Positions 39,704 through 51,261 of a stretch of 64,000 nt of DNA are shown one piece after another. The position numbers and the translations under genes were made by a program. The stretch spans positions 5,767,775 to 5,831,774 of the forward strand of contig JALIRH010000008.1 in NCBI GenBank assembly GCA_023055505.1, in the 5' to 3' direction. Source of the stretch: Callipepla californica brunnescens. Lineage: Eukaryota > Chordata > Aves > Galliformes > Odontophoridae. The notes beneath the pieces are model-generated. The model did not search any database and was not told where the DNA came from. It saw only the letters and a list, made by a program, of their open reading frames with translations. How positions within the stretch are numbered: position 1 is the stretch's first letter; each line of letters starts with the position of its first letter.

Positions 39704-42700
39704 TCAGTCTGATTCCAAAATATCGGTGGAAGTCAAAAACTACAGTATTACTTAAAAAATAAATAAATAAAATAACAAATTAATTCGATTCATAAAAATC
39801 TAGGTACAAAAAAAAAAAAAAGAAAACCTGGAAAAAATGCCAAGTCATACTTTAGGGCTAACATCATTCCTTATTACAACTAGGAGGCAGCTGGTATGTC
39901 GTGTAGCGCCTATTTTCAACATTTCTGAAGGTTAATGCGTGTGCTGGTTTCAGAGATACTGCATTAGACTCATGGAAAATAAGCTGTGATAAGTGCAAGG
40001 TATGTTTCTTGCAGCCAAAGCCGCATGCACTATGGCATGAGTTTACTGAAAGAGCCAAACACAATGCTGTCCACGGTTCAGTACTGTTAGCAGTGAGCGA
40101 GCCGATACTGGAAATGAGCCTGCTCCTACCAACAGCAGTCATGGAAAGAAATCCCTGTTCTACTGTGCCAACCACAAATGAGTCAACAAATCCATAGCAT
40201 AACATAGTTGGTGCCAGTGACTGCGACTGGAGACGTCCACAATGTACGTCTGCTTCACAACAGCATCTCAGAAGGAATCAGAGCGCTAACAGAAAACAAT
40301 GGTCCTTACACATAGGGATAGGAACCTATAGAGACATGAATGATCAGAAATAGAAAAAAATGTCAGTTGTGTTGGATGGTCACACAGAGAAACGACAAAA
40401 AATAAAACCTGGCAGAACACAGATTTCAACTTAGATGTTCTAGAAACCTATTTAACTGAAACAACCCTCGTTTTTTTAGGGGGGCATATTTATGCAAATA
40501 GATAATAGAACTTGGTAAACATTTCAGCAGCTGCAGCAGCTGATGCCAGGCTTTGCTTTACCCAGGTTGTTTGGTTTTGTTTTGTCCCATCTCTAAACAA
40601 GATCTCGTAGAACACCTCAGTAGGACTCATATCCTTTTAATTCCCATGAATTAGATGCAGTTGTAATTTATCTATAAATAAAGCAAAGCTCCATCCCTCA
40701 AAACAATGCCGCAGGAACCTCTGCTGTGCTTGAGGAGTCACTTCCAAAAGCGTACATCAGAATTCTGGCCACATGGTCATATTTTGGTATAGGAGAAGCA
40801 GTAAACTTGCCAAATTGACTTTCTCAGTGAAGAGTAAACAGGTAGAAGCGTTCCACAATTAAAAGCATGCGTTGGTTTCCCAGGTACGTATGAACCAGAC
40901 ACAAGTGTGTCTCTGAATAGTTTTTTATATAATGTGAACATCGTGCTCATTATAAGACTGCAATTTCAGGTGAAGCTGCCATTTACTGTGCATTTATTTG
41001 CCTAGTATTTAAATTAGTTTGGGCACCCACATACGTTTCTGCACTTACAGCAACAATGACAGAGCAGCTGAGCTCTGTTCCTAGAAGCTAATTCCTTAAG
41101 TTCCAGTACATGGAACAAGGTGTGACTTCACATGACAGCAGAGAATCCAGAATCCTTCAGAGGCTCAAGGCACACGCAGTCAGTGCAGGGGCTTCAGGAT
41201 GTCACGGCTGTGCAGTTCAGGGAGGAAAAGGATGCTTAAACTTTAAACATCAATGGTAAATTCCTGGTGATGACAGCAGCATGGACAGCCTTCCCTGAGT
41301 TTTACTTATGCCCCATAGCGAGGCTAAAAGAAGAGATGGAAACATAGCACTACTCGCTGCTGCGTTTGGTAAAAGCTTACAGCAATGCGTTTCTCTTGAG
41401 CTTTGCCCCACCACCACACGTTCCTATTTGCTCTCTGTACCTGCAGTTGGGTGGTGCTCTTTGTGCCAGATGCTTCCAAACACCTTATTTTAAACACTGC
41501 AGTTCTCCTCTGAAGGAACCATTGCAATCTAAATTAAAAAAGGGGGGAGTGAGGCAGTTCATTCTGGCCACTACACATTGTCTGTTTCTCATGGCTCTGT
41601 ATCCACAAAGAACATTTCCTAAGGAATTTTTTTGTTTGTTTTTTAGTATTTTTTTTATTCAAGCAAACAAAGCATTTCCACTTCATGATCACCAGACCTT
41701 CTCTCATGAGATAAACAAAAATGAATAAAGGCCCTAAATTATCTCAAGTATGAGGAATTAAAAGCACTGTGAGGTTTATAAACTGTGTTTTTGAAAATCA
41801 CTGCTGCAGAGCCCAGCAGCCCAGCTTCCCCTTGGAGCATCACGCCCCGTCTCAACTAGACACCGCTTTTTTCATTTAACTTTCTCAAAACATTCACCTA
41901 ACTGCACTTTTCCAGCAAGTTTCTCCAAATTAGAGAAACTTCTGCAGAAACCATCTGCTTGACATTGCTTACATATAATAAAATATCACCTGTTGTATTG
42001 GAAATGTTTGGGGGTCTTTACCTGGGAACCAAAATCAGCATGCTGACTCAGGCAGATCTCCCCCTGATGTCAGTGGGAACTGTACCTGAACGAGCACTGC
42101 TGGAACCGATGCGCAGTTTGCTGTTGTAGTGATTGCTGCTGAGTGACACGAGAACGTATGGTTATAGTTTAGTAATACCAACTGTATAGGAGATGAGGAG
42201 GAATTTTTTTTTGGCATCTTGGGCTTGCTGCTTTTTTGTAGCCATCAGAAACACTCAAATGATTCACACAAATCTGTTTCCATAAGAGCTTCAAGTGAAG
42301 TTAGAATCTAGCTCAACAGAAACAGTTTCAGAGAACTCACTGGGATAAAAACATGGAATGCCAGAATACTACACATAAAGTCTAGAATTCAGTGCTGCAA
42401 TCCCTCGACAGATGGTATTATATTACCTCTGGATGAATGCAGGCATTTCAGTATACTTTCCTTGCTCCAATCTAAGAAGAAAGAAAGCCTTCACAGTACT
42501 GGCTTCATCAGTCCAGTAGGGACATGCCTACATCACCTGCTGTTCTAAAGGACGACAGCTTGTCAAACTGGACTCCAAATTTAGGTGTTATGAAATTACA
42601 GCTTTGCTAAGTCTAAAAGTTGAGTTCTACACATGATCACTGAGGTTATCGATCTTGTGAACCGTGATCCTGAAAGCCACACCTCTAGGTAGATAAATCC

Positions 42701-43292
42701 AGCTCCCTCCTCTACAACACCTGCAGAATGATAAAGAAAGAAAGAAGGAAAACAATGAAGAGAAACTGACTGTGTATCCACAGTCTTAGCCACAATCTTA
42801 AGGTAAGATGCTTTGTATCTTCAACACTTTCTATGAAGGGACCATATTAAAGATCAAATGGTAGGTGAAATAATTCCTATTGCAACCCACTAATTAGCAT
42901 TTAACCATCACAAAGGAGACAACTTGGTTACAGCTCCTAGGTACGTGTTTTTTTTTCTTTGAATTACAGAAAAAAGATTCAAAAACTTTGCTATAAATAG
43001 TTTCTATTACTCTTGGTCTATCAGTCATAGGAAGACTTCCAGACCATGACCAGAAAAGCTGTGCTCCTCTTGCACAGGCAAGGACATAAAAGCCGGAAGC
43101 ACCTACTGCCCAAGTTTCCTCATGTGATGAAAGCTGAAGTGCTTGTAAATTAAAAACACAGGAACAAGAGAGCTCTTAAAGCAAATGTGGAAGTAGTACA
43201 GCATTTAACAAGCAGTCATCCTCTCTGTTAGATATGTCACTGCGTGGACTTCTTGGTAGGTATGGTAACTTGCCACACCCGGGCTTCTACTC
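39704..43292 (+). other. Intergenic spacer of unit 1
   Basis: AT-rich DNA with AAAT repeats (about 39,757-39,775), a 14-base A run (about 39,808-39,821) and an AAAG run near 42,730-42,745. The longest open frame is 120 codons (41,366-41,728) with no domain. It is the same in units 1, 2 and 4 and is removed entirely by the deletion in units 3 and 5, which argues against an essential gene. No RNA gene recognised. Confidence 0.6.
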
Positions 43293-43667
43293 ATCAAGTT
43301 TAAACAGTTCTTAATCTGAGTTTAACTTTATATTCTTATTTGTATTTCAGTAGTGAGAACCATTTCTAAGTCTGAAAGTTTGCCTACTCCTTTCTACTCA
43401 TTTGCAATACAAGCTGGTCTCATAAAAGAGGTTATTTCTTCCTATAGATTGAACAACATACAGGTGCAATAAGGAAAGCCTCAACAAAGAAGTGTTTTAA
43501 GTAAGTAAATTACAAAAAGAGGAAGCAAATAACAAATAATGTAAGAGTAACATAAGAAAATAGCATCTCCAGACCTCTGCTTTCCAGTTGAGATTAAGCA
43601 AGAAGCTGGAGGTCATGGCTTTCACACGCAGAAAGAACTTTTTGAGATACAGCGACTGAAACAGGAG

Positions 43668-43726
43668 GTGGGAACTAGACGGTCCTTAAGGCCCCTTCCA
43701 ACCCAAGCCATTCTCTGGTTTTATGA
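43668..43726 (+). mobile_element. CR1 3'-end fragment (unit 2, upstream)
   Basis: Same CR1 tail, in the same position relative to the unit as in unit 1. Confidence 0.85.
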
Positions 43727-44039
43727 AACTACTCAGCTCTGCTCTCAACTCATGGTCACAGTCACCCCTAAGAGGGAAACTAAGCAAGGTTAGGATAAGG
43801 GACAGTAAGCACTGTCTCTTTACCTCTTGGCAAGGAATACCAGGGGGAGGATTTATTAGTTTATGTTATATGCCAGTGCTATTGCAGCTAGTGTATGCAT
43901 CAGTGGCAATCCAAAATCTGTTGCAATGGTTGCTTCAATAAAGCATTTCTTTTCAATGTTTGGGAAACTGCCCCTGTGAAAGTCCTTGGGTGGACTCAGA
44001 CAGGGAGACAGCAAAGCTATTAATGTGACAACTGCCAGC

Positions 44040-44456
44040 ATGCAAATCTGCATCTACCCGTGTGCCCTGTGATGTCACGGAGAGTCACGGTCAGCCCGTG
44101 ACCTCACAATAGAGCGAGTGCCTATGAACGCAGCGAGCACCCAGCCCACCTTCAGTCTGCTGGCGACTGTCGAGGAGTCAGTGTCTTCCCGCTGGAGCAC
44201 GAGACCTCGAGACCTTGCCAGGCGTAGTGAGACGTCAGAGTCCTGCGAGCGGGACCTGATCCTCCTGTGACCTCCAGTCACCAAGGATCCGCTCCAGGAA
44301 CGCCAGACGTCAGAGGTCCTGCCAGAGACGCACGAGAAGTCCGTCACTGGTGGGACAAGCGAGAGGTGCTGAGGGCCGGAGGCCGCTGACGGCTCTGCCA
44401 CAGGCAGCCTCCAGACTCAGTCCTCTGAGCACCTCCGTGCCAGGGCAGCTGCGGCC
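44040..44456 (+). promoter_or_regulatory. Promoter and leader of RING gene A1
   Basis: Octamer ATGCAAAT at 44,040-44,047 and CRE-like TGATGTCA at 44,070-44,077. The upstream ORF starts at ATG 44,124 but ends early at TGA 44,268-44,270 (48 codons), because type A has about 17-22 extra leader bases with a stop. Downstream GACGTCA cores are retained. Confidence 0.55.
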
Positions 44457-44984
44457 ATGAGCCGGGAGGCAGCTGCCAACGGGAGCCAGGAGCCACAGGC
44501 GCGGCCGGCGGAGGCCAATGAAGAGATGTGCTCCATCTGCCTCGGCCCGCTGGACAACACGGTCCGCATTATCCCCTGCAGGCACAGCTTCTGCAGGGAC
44601 TGCATTGAGCTCTGGGCCGAGGAGAACGCCACCTGCCCACTGTGCCGCCAGCGCATCGGCTCGCTCGTGAGAGTCGCACCACGGCCCCCAGCGAACGCGG
44701 CTGCCCGCCAACTATGGGGAAGGCGCCCGAGGCGCCAAGAGCGGCGCGAAAGAAGTAGATCGCCACAGCGGTCCCGGAGCATCTCACCCCATCGCGCAAG
44801 GCGCAGCCCCTCCAGGCATCCCCACCGGCTCGTCCGCAGCCTCTCCTGGCAGTGGGAGCTGAATAGGAGCAGCCGGTCCCGGTCACCGTCGGACATCGGG
44901 GAGGCCGAATGGCAGAGACAGCTCCAAGAGCAGCAGTGGGGCTCCGGGGACCACGCACGGGCCCGCACCAGGCCTCGCTTCTGA
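44457..44984 (+). CDS. RING-finger protein, type A (A1), probable E3 ubiquitin ligase
   Basis: The intronless frame gives 175 aa. A C3HC4 RING spans residues 25-63 (Cys25, Cys28, Cys41, His43, Cys46, Cys49, Cys60, Cys63), with ligand spacing C-x2-C-x12-C-x-H-x2-C-x2-C-x10-C-x2-C. It is preceded by a short acidic/Ala-rich N-terminus. Residues 89-120 are Arg-rich with RS/SP dipeptides (RSRSPQRSRSISP), and a second SR patch is at 137-145. WQWEL at 131-135 is shared with type B. RS-rich RING proteins of the Topors/PHRF1 class act in the nucleus in ubiquitin or SUMO ligation; that role is inferred here. The stop arises from one extra base near 44,971-44,980 relative to type B, so the natural C-terminus has probably been lost. 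ATG context GCGGCCATG is good. The poly(A) signal lies about 300 bp downstream. Confidence 0.82.
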   Translation: MSREAAANGSQEPQARPAEANEEMCSICLGPLDNTVRIIPCRHSFCRDCIELWAEENATCPLCRQRIGSLVRVAPRPPANAAARQLWGRRPRRQERRERSRSPQRSRSISPHRARRSPSRHPHRLVRSLSWQWELNRSSRSRSPSDIGEAEWQRQLQEQQWGSGDHARARTRPRF

Positions 44985-45336
44985 GCGGGCGTCCCGAACT
45001 CACCTGGGGACAGCACGGGAATGGGAAAGCGCTGGCGGGGAGAAGGCTGAGGCACTGCACAGCTCTTCTGCCTCACTCAGCTCTACGGACATCGCCTCCC
45101 CGCACTGTGTCAGTAGAAGCGCTGCCAGCGGCTCGAGCTCATCGCTCCATTCCCGTCTGCTCAGCCCCGGTGAGACCCAGCATCCAGGTCTGGGCTCCTC
45201 ATTACGACAGAGACCTGGGCACGCTGCAAAGAGCCCAAAGAACAGCAGAGACAAAGAGAAGGTGTGGGGAGGGAAACTTGGAAGTATCAATAAATTATGG
45301 GAAATCACAAAATTGGTGGTAGAGCAGTTGCTTTGA
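44983..45336 (+). other. Detached C-terminal frame downstream of A1
   Basis: In the frame +1 to the RING gene, codons are open from 44,863 to the TGA at 45,334-45,336. From 44,983 onward they correspond codon for codon to the Ser-rich frame that continues from type B. The single-base difference between GGCCTCGCTT (type A) and GGCCCGCTT (type B) accounts for the shift. Retained coding-like composition suggests recent loss. Confidence 0.5.
45289..45294 (+). terminator. Poly(A) signal AATAAA (A1)
   Basis: Canonical hexamer about 305 bp after the A1 stop. Confidence 0.55.
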
Positions 45337-45432
45337 ATTTCCTTTTGAGAGATTAAATATGAACTCAACTTGGATCCTGATGTAATCAGAATGCAGGGAA
45401 TGGGGAAAGCCTTGACTTGTTTCAGCAACAAC

Positions 45433-45482
45433 ATGATCTTTGTAGTCCCTTCCCACCTAAGCCATTCTGTGATTCTGTGAAA
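45433..45482 (+). mobile_element. CR1 3'-end fragment (unit 2, downstream)
   Basis: Equivalent of the unit 1 downstream CR1 tail, same orientation. Confidence 0.9.
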
Positions 45483-48400
45483 TCAGTCTGATTCCAAAAT
45501 ATCGGTGGAAGTCAAAAACTACAGTATTACTTAAAAAATAAATAAATAAAATAACAAATTAATTCGATTCATAAAAATCTAGGTACAAAAAAAAAAAAAA
45601 GAAAACCTGGAAAAAATGCCAAGTCATACTTTAGGGCTAACATCATTCCTTATTACAACTAGGAGGCAGCTGGTATGTCGTGTAGCGCCTATTTTCAACA
45701 TTTCTGAAGGTTAATGCGTGTGCTGGTTTCAGAGATACTGCATTAGACTCATGGAAAATAAGGTGTGATAAGTGCAAGGTATGTTTCTTGCAGCCAAAGC
45801 CGCATGCACTATGGCATGAGTTTACTGAAAGAGCCAAACACAATGCTGTCCACGGTTCAGTACTGTTAGCAGTGAGCGAGCCGATACTGGAAATGAGCCT
45901 GCTCCTACCAACAGCAGTCATGGAAAGAAATCCCTGTTCTACTGTGCCAACCACAAATGAGTCAACAAATCCATAGCATAACATAGTTGGTGCCAGTGAC
46001 TGCGACTGGAGACGTCCACAATGTACGTCTGCTTCACAACAGCATCTCAGAAGGAATCAGAGCGCTAACAGAAAACAATGGTCCTTACACATAGGGATAG
46101 GAACCTATAGAGACATGAATGATCAGAAATAGAAAAAAATGTCAGTTGTGTTGGATGGTCACACAGAGAAACGACAAAAAATAAAACCTGGCAGAACACA
46201 GATTTCAACTTAGATGTTCTAGAAACCTATTTAACTGAAACAACCCTCGTTTTTTTAGGGGGGCATATTTATGCAAATAGATAATAGAACTTGGTAAACA
46301 TTTCAGCAGCTGCAGCAGCTGATGCCAGGCTTTGCTTTACCCAGGTTGTTTGGTTTTGTTTTGTCCCATCTCTAAACAAGATCTCGTAGAACACCTCAGT
46401 AGGACTCATATCCTTTTAATTCCCATGAATTAGATGCAGTTGTAATTTATCTATAAATAAAGCAAAGCTCCATCCCTCAAAACAATGCCGCAGGAACCTC
46501 TGCTGTGCTTGAGGAGTCACTTCCAAAAGCGTACATCAGAATTCTGGCCACATGGTCATATTTTGGTATAGGAGAAGCAGTAAACTTGCCAAATTGACTT
46601 TCTCAGTGAAGAGTAAACAGGTAGAAGCGTTCCACAATTAAAAGCATGCGTTGGTTTCCCAGGTACGTATGAACCAGACACAAGTGTGTCTCTGAATAGT
46701 TTTTTATATAATGTGAACATCGTGCTCATTATAAGACTGCAATTTCAGGTGAAGCTGCCATTTACTGTGCATTTATTTGCCTAGTATTTAAATTAGTTTG
46801 GGCACCCACATACGTTTCTGCACTTACAGCAACAATGACAGAGCAGCTGAGCTCTGTTCCTAGAAGCTAATTCCTTAAGTTCCAGTACATGGAACAAGGT
46901 GTGACTTCACATGACAGCAGAGAATCCAGAATCCTTCAGAGGCTCAAGGCACACGCAGTCAGTGCAGGGGCTTCAGGATGTCACGGCTGTGCAGTTCAGG
47001 GAGGAAAAGGATGCTTAAACTTTAAACATCAATGGTAAATTCCTGGTGATGACAGCAGCATGGACAGCCTTCCCTGAGTTTTACTTATGCCCCATAGCGA
47101 GGCTAAAAGAAGAGATGGAAACATAGCACTACTCGCTGCTGCGTTTGGTAAAAGCTTACAGCAATGCGTTTCTCTTGAGCTTTGCCCCACCACCACACGT
47201 TCCTATTTGCTCTCTGTACCTGCAGTTGGGTGGTGCTCTTTGTGCCAGATGCTTCCAAACACCTTATTTTAAACACTGCAGTTCTCCTCTGAAGGAACCA
47301 TTGCAATCTAAATTAAAAAAGGGGGGAGTGAGGCAGTTCATTCTGGCCACTACACATTGTCTGTTTCTCATGGCTCTGTATCCACAAAGAACATTTCCTA
47401 AGGAATTTTTTTGTTTGTTTTTTAGTATTTTTTTTATTCAAGCAAACAAAGCATTTCCACTTCATGATCACCAGACCTTCTCTCATGAGATAAACAAAAA
47501 TGAATAAAGGCCCTAAATTATCTCAAGTATGAGGAATTAAAAGCACTGTGAGGTTTATAAACTGTGTTTTTGAAAATCACTGCTGCAGAGCCCAGCAGCC
47601 CAGCTTCCCCTTGGAGCATCACGCCCCGTCTCAACTAGACACCGCTTTTTTCATTTAACTTTCTCAAAACATTCACCTAACTGCACTTTTCCAGCAAGTT
47701 TCTCCAAATTAGAGAAACTTCTGCAGAAACCATCTGCTTGACATTGCTTACATATAATAAAATATCACCTGTTGTATTGGAAATGTTTGGGGGTCTTTAC
47801 CTGGGAACCAAAATCAGCATGCTGACTCAGGCAGATCTCCCCCTGATGTCAGTGGGAACTGTACCTGAACGAGCACTGCTGGAACCGATGCGCAGTTTGC
47901 TGTTGTAGTGATTGCTGCTGAGTGACACGAGAACATATGGTTATAGTTTAGTAATACCAACTGTATAGGAGATGAGGAGGAATTTTTTTTTGGCATCTTG
48001 GGCTTGCTGCTTTTTTGTAGCCATCAGAAACACTCAAATGATTCACACAAATCTGTTTCCATAAGAGCTTCAAGTGAAGTTAGAATCTAGCTCAACAGAA
48101 ACAGTTTCAGAGAACTCACTGGGATAAAAACATGGAATGCCAGAATACTACACATAAAGTCTAGAATTCAGTGCTGCAATCCCTCGACAGATGGTATTAT
48201 ATTACCTCTGGATGAATGCAGGCATTTCAGTATACTTTCCTTGCTCCAATCTAAGAAGAAAGAAAGCCTTCACAGTACTGGCTTCATCAGTCCAGTAGGG
48301 ACATGCCTACATCACCTGCTGTTCTAAAGGACGACAGCTTGTCAAACTGGACTCCAAATTTAGGTGTTATGAAATTACAGCTTTGCTAAGTCTAAAAGTT

Positions 48401-49071
48401 GAGTTCTACACATGATCACTGAGGTTATCGATCTTGTGAACCGTGATCCTGAAAGCCACACCTCTAGGTAGATAAATCCAGCTCCCTCCTCTACAACACC
48501 TGCAGAATGATAAAGAAAGAAAGAAGGAAAACAATGAAGAGAAACTGACTGTGTATCCACAGTCTTAGCCACAATCTTAAGGTAAGATGCTTTGTATCTT
48601 CAACACTTTCTACGAAGGGACCACATTAAAGATCAAATGGTAGGTGAAATAATTCCTATTGCAACCCACTAATTAGCATTTAACCATCACAAAGGAGACA
48701 ACTTGGTTACAGCTCCTAGGTACGTGTTTTTTTTTCTTTGAATTACAGAAAAAAGATTCAAAAACTTTGCTATAAATAGTTTCTATTACTCTTGGTCTAT
48801 CAGTCATAGGAAGACTTCCAGACCATGACCAGAAAAGCTGTGCTCCTCTTGCACAGGCAAGGACATAAAAGCTGGAAGCACCTACTGCCCAAGTTTCCTC
48901 ATGTGATGAAAGCTGAAGTGCTTGTAAATTAAAAACACAGGAACAAGAGAGCTCTTAAAGCAAATGTGGAAGTAGTACAGCATTTAACAAGCAGTCATCC
49001 TCTCTGTTAGATATGTCACTGCGTGGACTTCTTGGTAGGTATGGTAACTTGCCACACCCGGGCTTCTACTC
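45483..49071 (+). other. Intergenic spacer of unit 2
   Basis: Near-identical to the unit 1 spacer. The part 45,974-48,224 (2,251 bp) is what units 3 and 5 lack. No gene recognised. Confidence 0.6.
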
Positions 49072-49446
49072 ATCAAGTTTAAACAGTTCTTAATCTGAGT
49101 TTAACTTTAAATTCTTATTTGTATTTCAGTAGTGAGAACCATTTCTAAGTCTGAAAGTTTGCCTACTCCTTTCTACTCATTTGCAATACAAGCTGGTCTC
49201 ATAAAAGAGGTTATTTCTTCCTATAGATTGAACAACATACAGGTGCAATAAGGAAAGCCTCAACAAAGAAGTGTTTTAAGTAAGTAAATTACAAAAAGAG
49301 GAAGCAAATAACAAATAATGTAAGAGTAACATAAGAAAATAGCATCTCCAGACCTCTGCTTTCCAGTTGAGATTAAGCAAGAAGCTGGAGGTCATGGCTT
49401 TCACACGCAGAAAGAACTTTTTGAGATACAGCAACTGAAACAGGAG

Positions 49447-49505
49447 GTGGGAACTAGACGGTCCTTAAGGCCCCTTCCAACCCAAGCCATTCTCTGGTTT
49501 TATGA
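49447..49505 (+). mobile_element. CR1 3'-end fragment (unit 3, upstream)
   Basis: Same CR1 tail as in units 1 and 2. Confidence 0.85.
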
Positions 49506-49818
49506 AACTACTCAGCTCTGCTCTCAACTCATGGTCACAGTCACCCCTAAGAGGGAAACTAAGCAAGGTTAGGATAAGGGACAGTAAGCACTGTCTCTTT
49601 ACCTCTTGGCAAGGAATACCAGGGGGAGGATTTATTAGTTTATGTTATATGCCAGTGCTATTGCAGCTAGTGTATGCATCAGTGGCAATCCAAAATCTGT
49701 TGCAATGGTTGCTTCAATAAAGCATTTCTTTTCAATGTTTGGGAAACTGCCCCTGTGAAAGTCCTTGGGTGGACTCTGACAGGGAAACAGCAAAGCTATT
49801 AATGTGACAACTGCCGGC

Positions 49819-50235
49819 ATGCAAATCTGCATCTACCCGTGTGCTCTGTGATGTCACGGAGAGTCACGGTCAGCCCGTGACCTCACAATAGAGCGAGTGC
49901 CTATGAACGCAGCGAGCACCCAGCCCACCTTCAGTCTGCTGGCGACTGTCGAGGAGTCAGTGTCTTCCTGCTGGAGCACGAGACCTCGAGACCTTGCCAG
50001 GCGTAGTGAGACGTCAGAGTCCTGCGAGTGGGACATGATCCTCCTGTGACCTCCAGTCACCAAGGATCCGCTCCAGGAACGCCAGACGTCAGAGGTCCTG
50101 CCAGAGACGCACGAGAAGTCCGTCACTGGTGGGACAAGCGAGAGGTGCTGAGGGCCGGAGGCCGCTGACGGCTCTGCCACAGGCAGCCTCCAGACTCAGT
50201 CCTCTGAGCACCTCCGTGCCAGGGCAGCTGCGGCC
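49819..50235 (+). promoter_or_regulatory. Promoter and leader of RING gene A2
   Basis: Octamer at 49,819-49,826 and CRE-like TGATGTCA at 49,849-49,856. Upstream ORF from ATG 49,903 to TGA 50,047-50,049 (48 codons). Relative to A1 it has GAGTGGGACATG in place of GAGCGGGACCTG. Confidence 0.55.
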
Positions 50236-50763
50236 ATGAGCCGGGAGGCAGCTGCCAACGGGAGCCAGGAGCCACAGGCGCGGCCGGCGGAGGCCAATGA
50301 AGAGATGTGCTCCATCTGCCTCGGCCCGCTGGACAACACGGTCCGCATTATCCCCTGCAGGCACACCTTCTGCAGGGACTGCATTGAGCTCTGGGCCGAG
50401 GAGAACGCCACCTGCCCACTGTGCCGCCAGCGCATCGGCTCGCTCGTGAGAGTCGCACCACGGCCCCCAGCGAACGCGGCTGCCCGCCAACTATGGGGAA
50501 GGCGCCCGAGGCGCCAAGAGCGGCGCGAAAGAAGTAGATCGCCACAGCGGTCCCGGAGCATCTCACCCCAACGCGCAAGGCGCAGCCCCTCCAGGCATCC
50601 CCACCGGCTCGTCCGCAGCCTCTCCTGGCAGTGGGAGCTGAATAGGAGCAGCCGGTCCCGGTCACCATCGGACATCGGGGAGGCTGAATGGCGGAGACAG
50701 CTCCAAGAGCAGCAGTGGGGCTCCGGGGACCACGCACGGGCCCGCACCAGGCCTCGCTTCTGA
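50236..50763 (+). CDS. RING-finger protein, type A (A2)
   Basis: 175 aa with all zinc ligands intact. It differs from A1 by Ser44Thr inside the RING (between the His and Cys ligands), His112Gln in the SR tail and Gln153Arg. I saw only two synonymous changes over the same 528 nt (Pro144 codon and Ala150 codon), so these copies show no obvious excess of silent change. It carries the same extra base and TGA stop as A1. Its protein is identical to A2'. It has its own promoter block and poly(A) signal and should be an independent transcription unit. Confidence 0.82.
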   Translation: MSREAAANGSQEPQARPAEANEEMCSICLGPLDNTVRIIPCRHTFCRDCIELWAEENATCPLCRQRIGSLVRVAPRPPANAAARQLWGRRPRRQERRERSRSPQRSRSISPQRARRSPSRHPHRLVRSLSWQWELNRSSRSRSPSDIGEAEWRRQLQEQQWGSGDHARARTRPRF

Positions 50764-51115
50764 GCGGGCGTCCCGAACTCACCTGGGGACAGCACGGGAA
50801 TGGGAAAGCGCTGGCGGGGAGAAGGCTGAGGCACTGCACAGCTCTTCTGCCTCACTCAGCTCTACGGACATCGCCTCCCCGCACTGTGTCAGTAGAAGCG
50901 CTGCCAGCGGCTCGAGCTCATCGCTCCATTCCCGTCTGCTCAGCCCCGGTGAGACCCAGCGTCCAGGTCTGGGCTCCTCATTACGACAGAGACCTGGGCA
51001 CGCTGCAAAGAGCCCAAAGAACCGCAGAGACAAAGAGAAGGTGTGGGGAGGGAAACTTGGAAGTATCAATAAATTATGGGAAATCACAAAATTGGTGGTA
51101 GAGCAGTTGCTTTGA
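50762..51115 (+). other. Detached C-terminal frame downstream of A2
   Basis: Shifted Ser-rich frame, open to TGA 51,113-51,115, equivalent to that after A1. Confidence 0.5.
51068..51073 (+). terminator. Poly(A) signal AATAAA (A2)
   Basis: Canonical hexamer about 305 bp after the A2 stop. Confidence 0.55.
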
Positions 51116-51211
51116 ATTTCCTTTTGAGAGATTAAATATGAACTCAACTTGGATCCTGATGTAATCAGAATGCAGGGAATGGGGAAAGCCTTGACTTGTT
51201 TCAGCAACAAC

Positions 51212-51261
51212 ATGATCTTTGTAGTCCCTTCCCACCTAAGCCGTTCTGTGATTCTGTGAAA
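51212..51261 (+). mobile_element. CR1 3'-end fragment (unit 3, downstream)
   Basis: Equivalent of the other downstream CR1 tails, with one change (GCCGTTCTG). Confidence 0.9.

Larger units (their letters stand above)
37571..43292 (+). repeat. Array unit 1 (5,722 bp, carries RING gene B1)
   Basis: Homology with later units starts abruptly at ATCAAGTTTAAACAG (37,571) and the same start recurs at 43,293. Internal order: a 5' CR1 tail, a 72-codon open frame (38,001-38,219) whose stop overlaps an AATAAA, the GC-rich leader and RING gene, a poly(A) signal, a second CR1 tail, then about 3.6 kb of AT-rich spacer. Spacer identity with unit 2 is very high. Confidence 0.95.
43293..49071 (+). repeat. 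Array unit 2 (5,779 bp, carries RING gene A1)
   Basis: Same start and internal order as unit 1, including the 72-codon frame at 43,723-43,941. It differs mainly in the coding block and in extra leader bases (CTGATCCTCCTGTGACCTCC) typical of type A. From about 44,186 it is the left end of the 10,456-bp duplication. Confidence 0.95.

Noticed and set aside
41366..41728. 120-codon frame in the spacer, identical in units 1, 2 and 4
   Set aside because: Identity reflects recent duplication. It has no domain and is absent from units 3 and 5 because of the deletion.
44968..44984. Programmed frameshift at the end of type A
   Set aside because: No X-XXY-YYZ slippery heptamer is present, and the single-base difference from type B explains the shift.
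44417..45076. 219-codon minus-strand frame across A1, with counterparts at 50,196, 54,873 and 60,652
   Set aside because: It is the antisense shadow of a GC-rich coding block. It has no domain, and the plus-strand frame carries a complete RING.
44909..45322. 137-codon plus-strand frame overlapping the end of A1 (repeated after A2, A1' and A2')
   Set aside because: It is in a different frame from the Ser-rich tail that matches the type B reading frame, and it shows no recognisable motif.
45000..45434. 144-codon minus-strand frame ending in the RING 3' region
   Set aside because: It spans CR1-adjacent and tail DNA on the opposite strand and has no domain; treated as a shadow.
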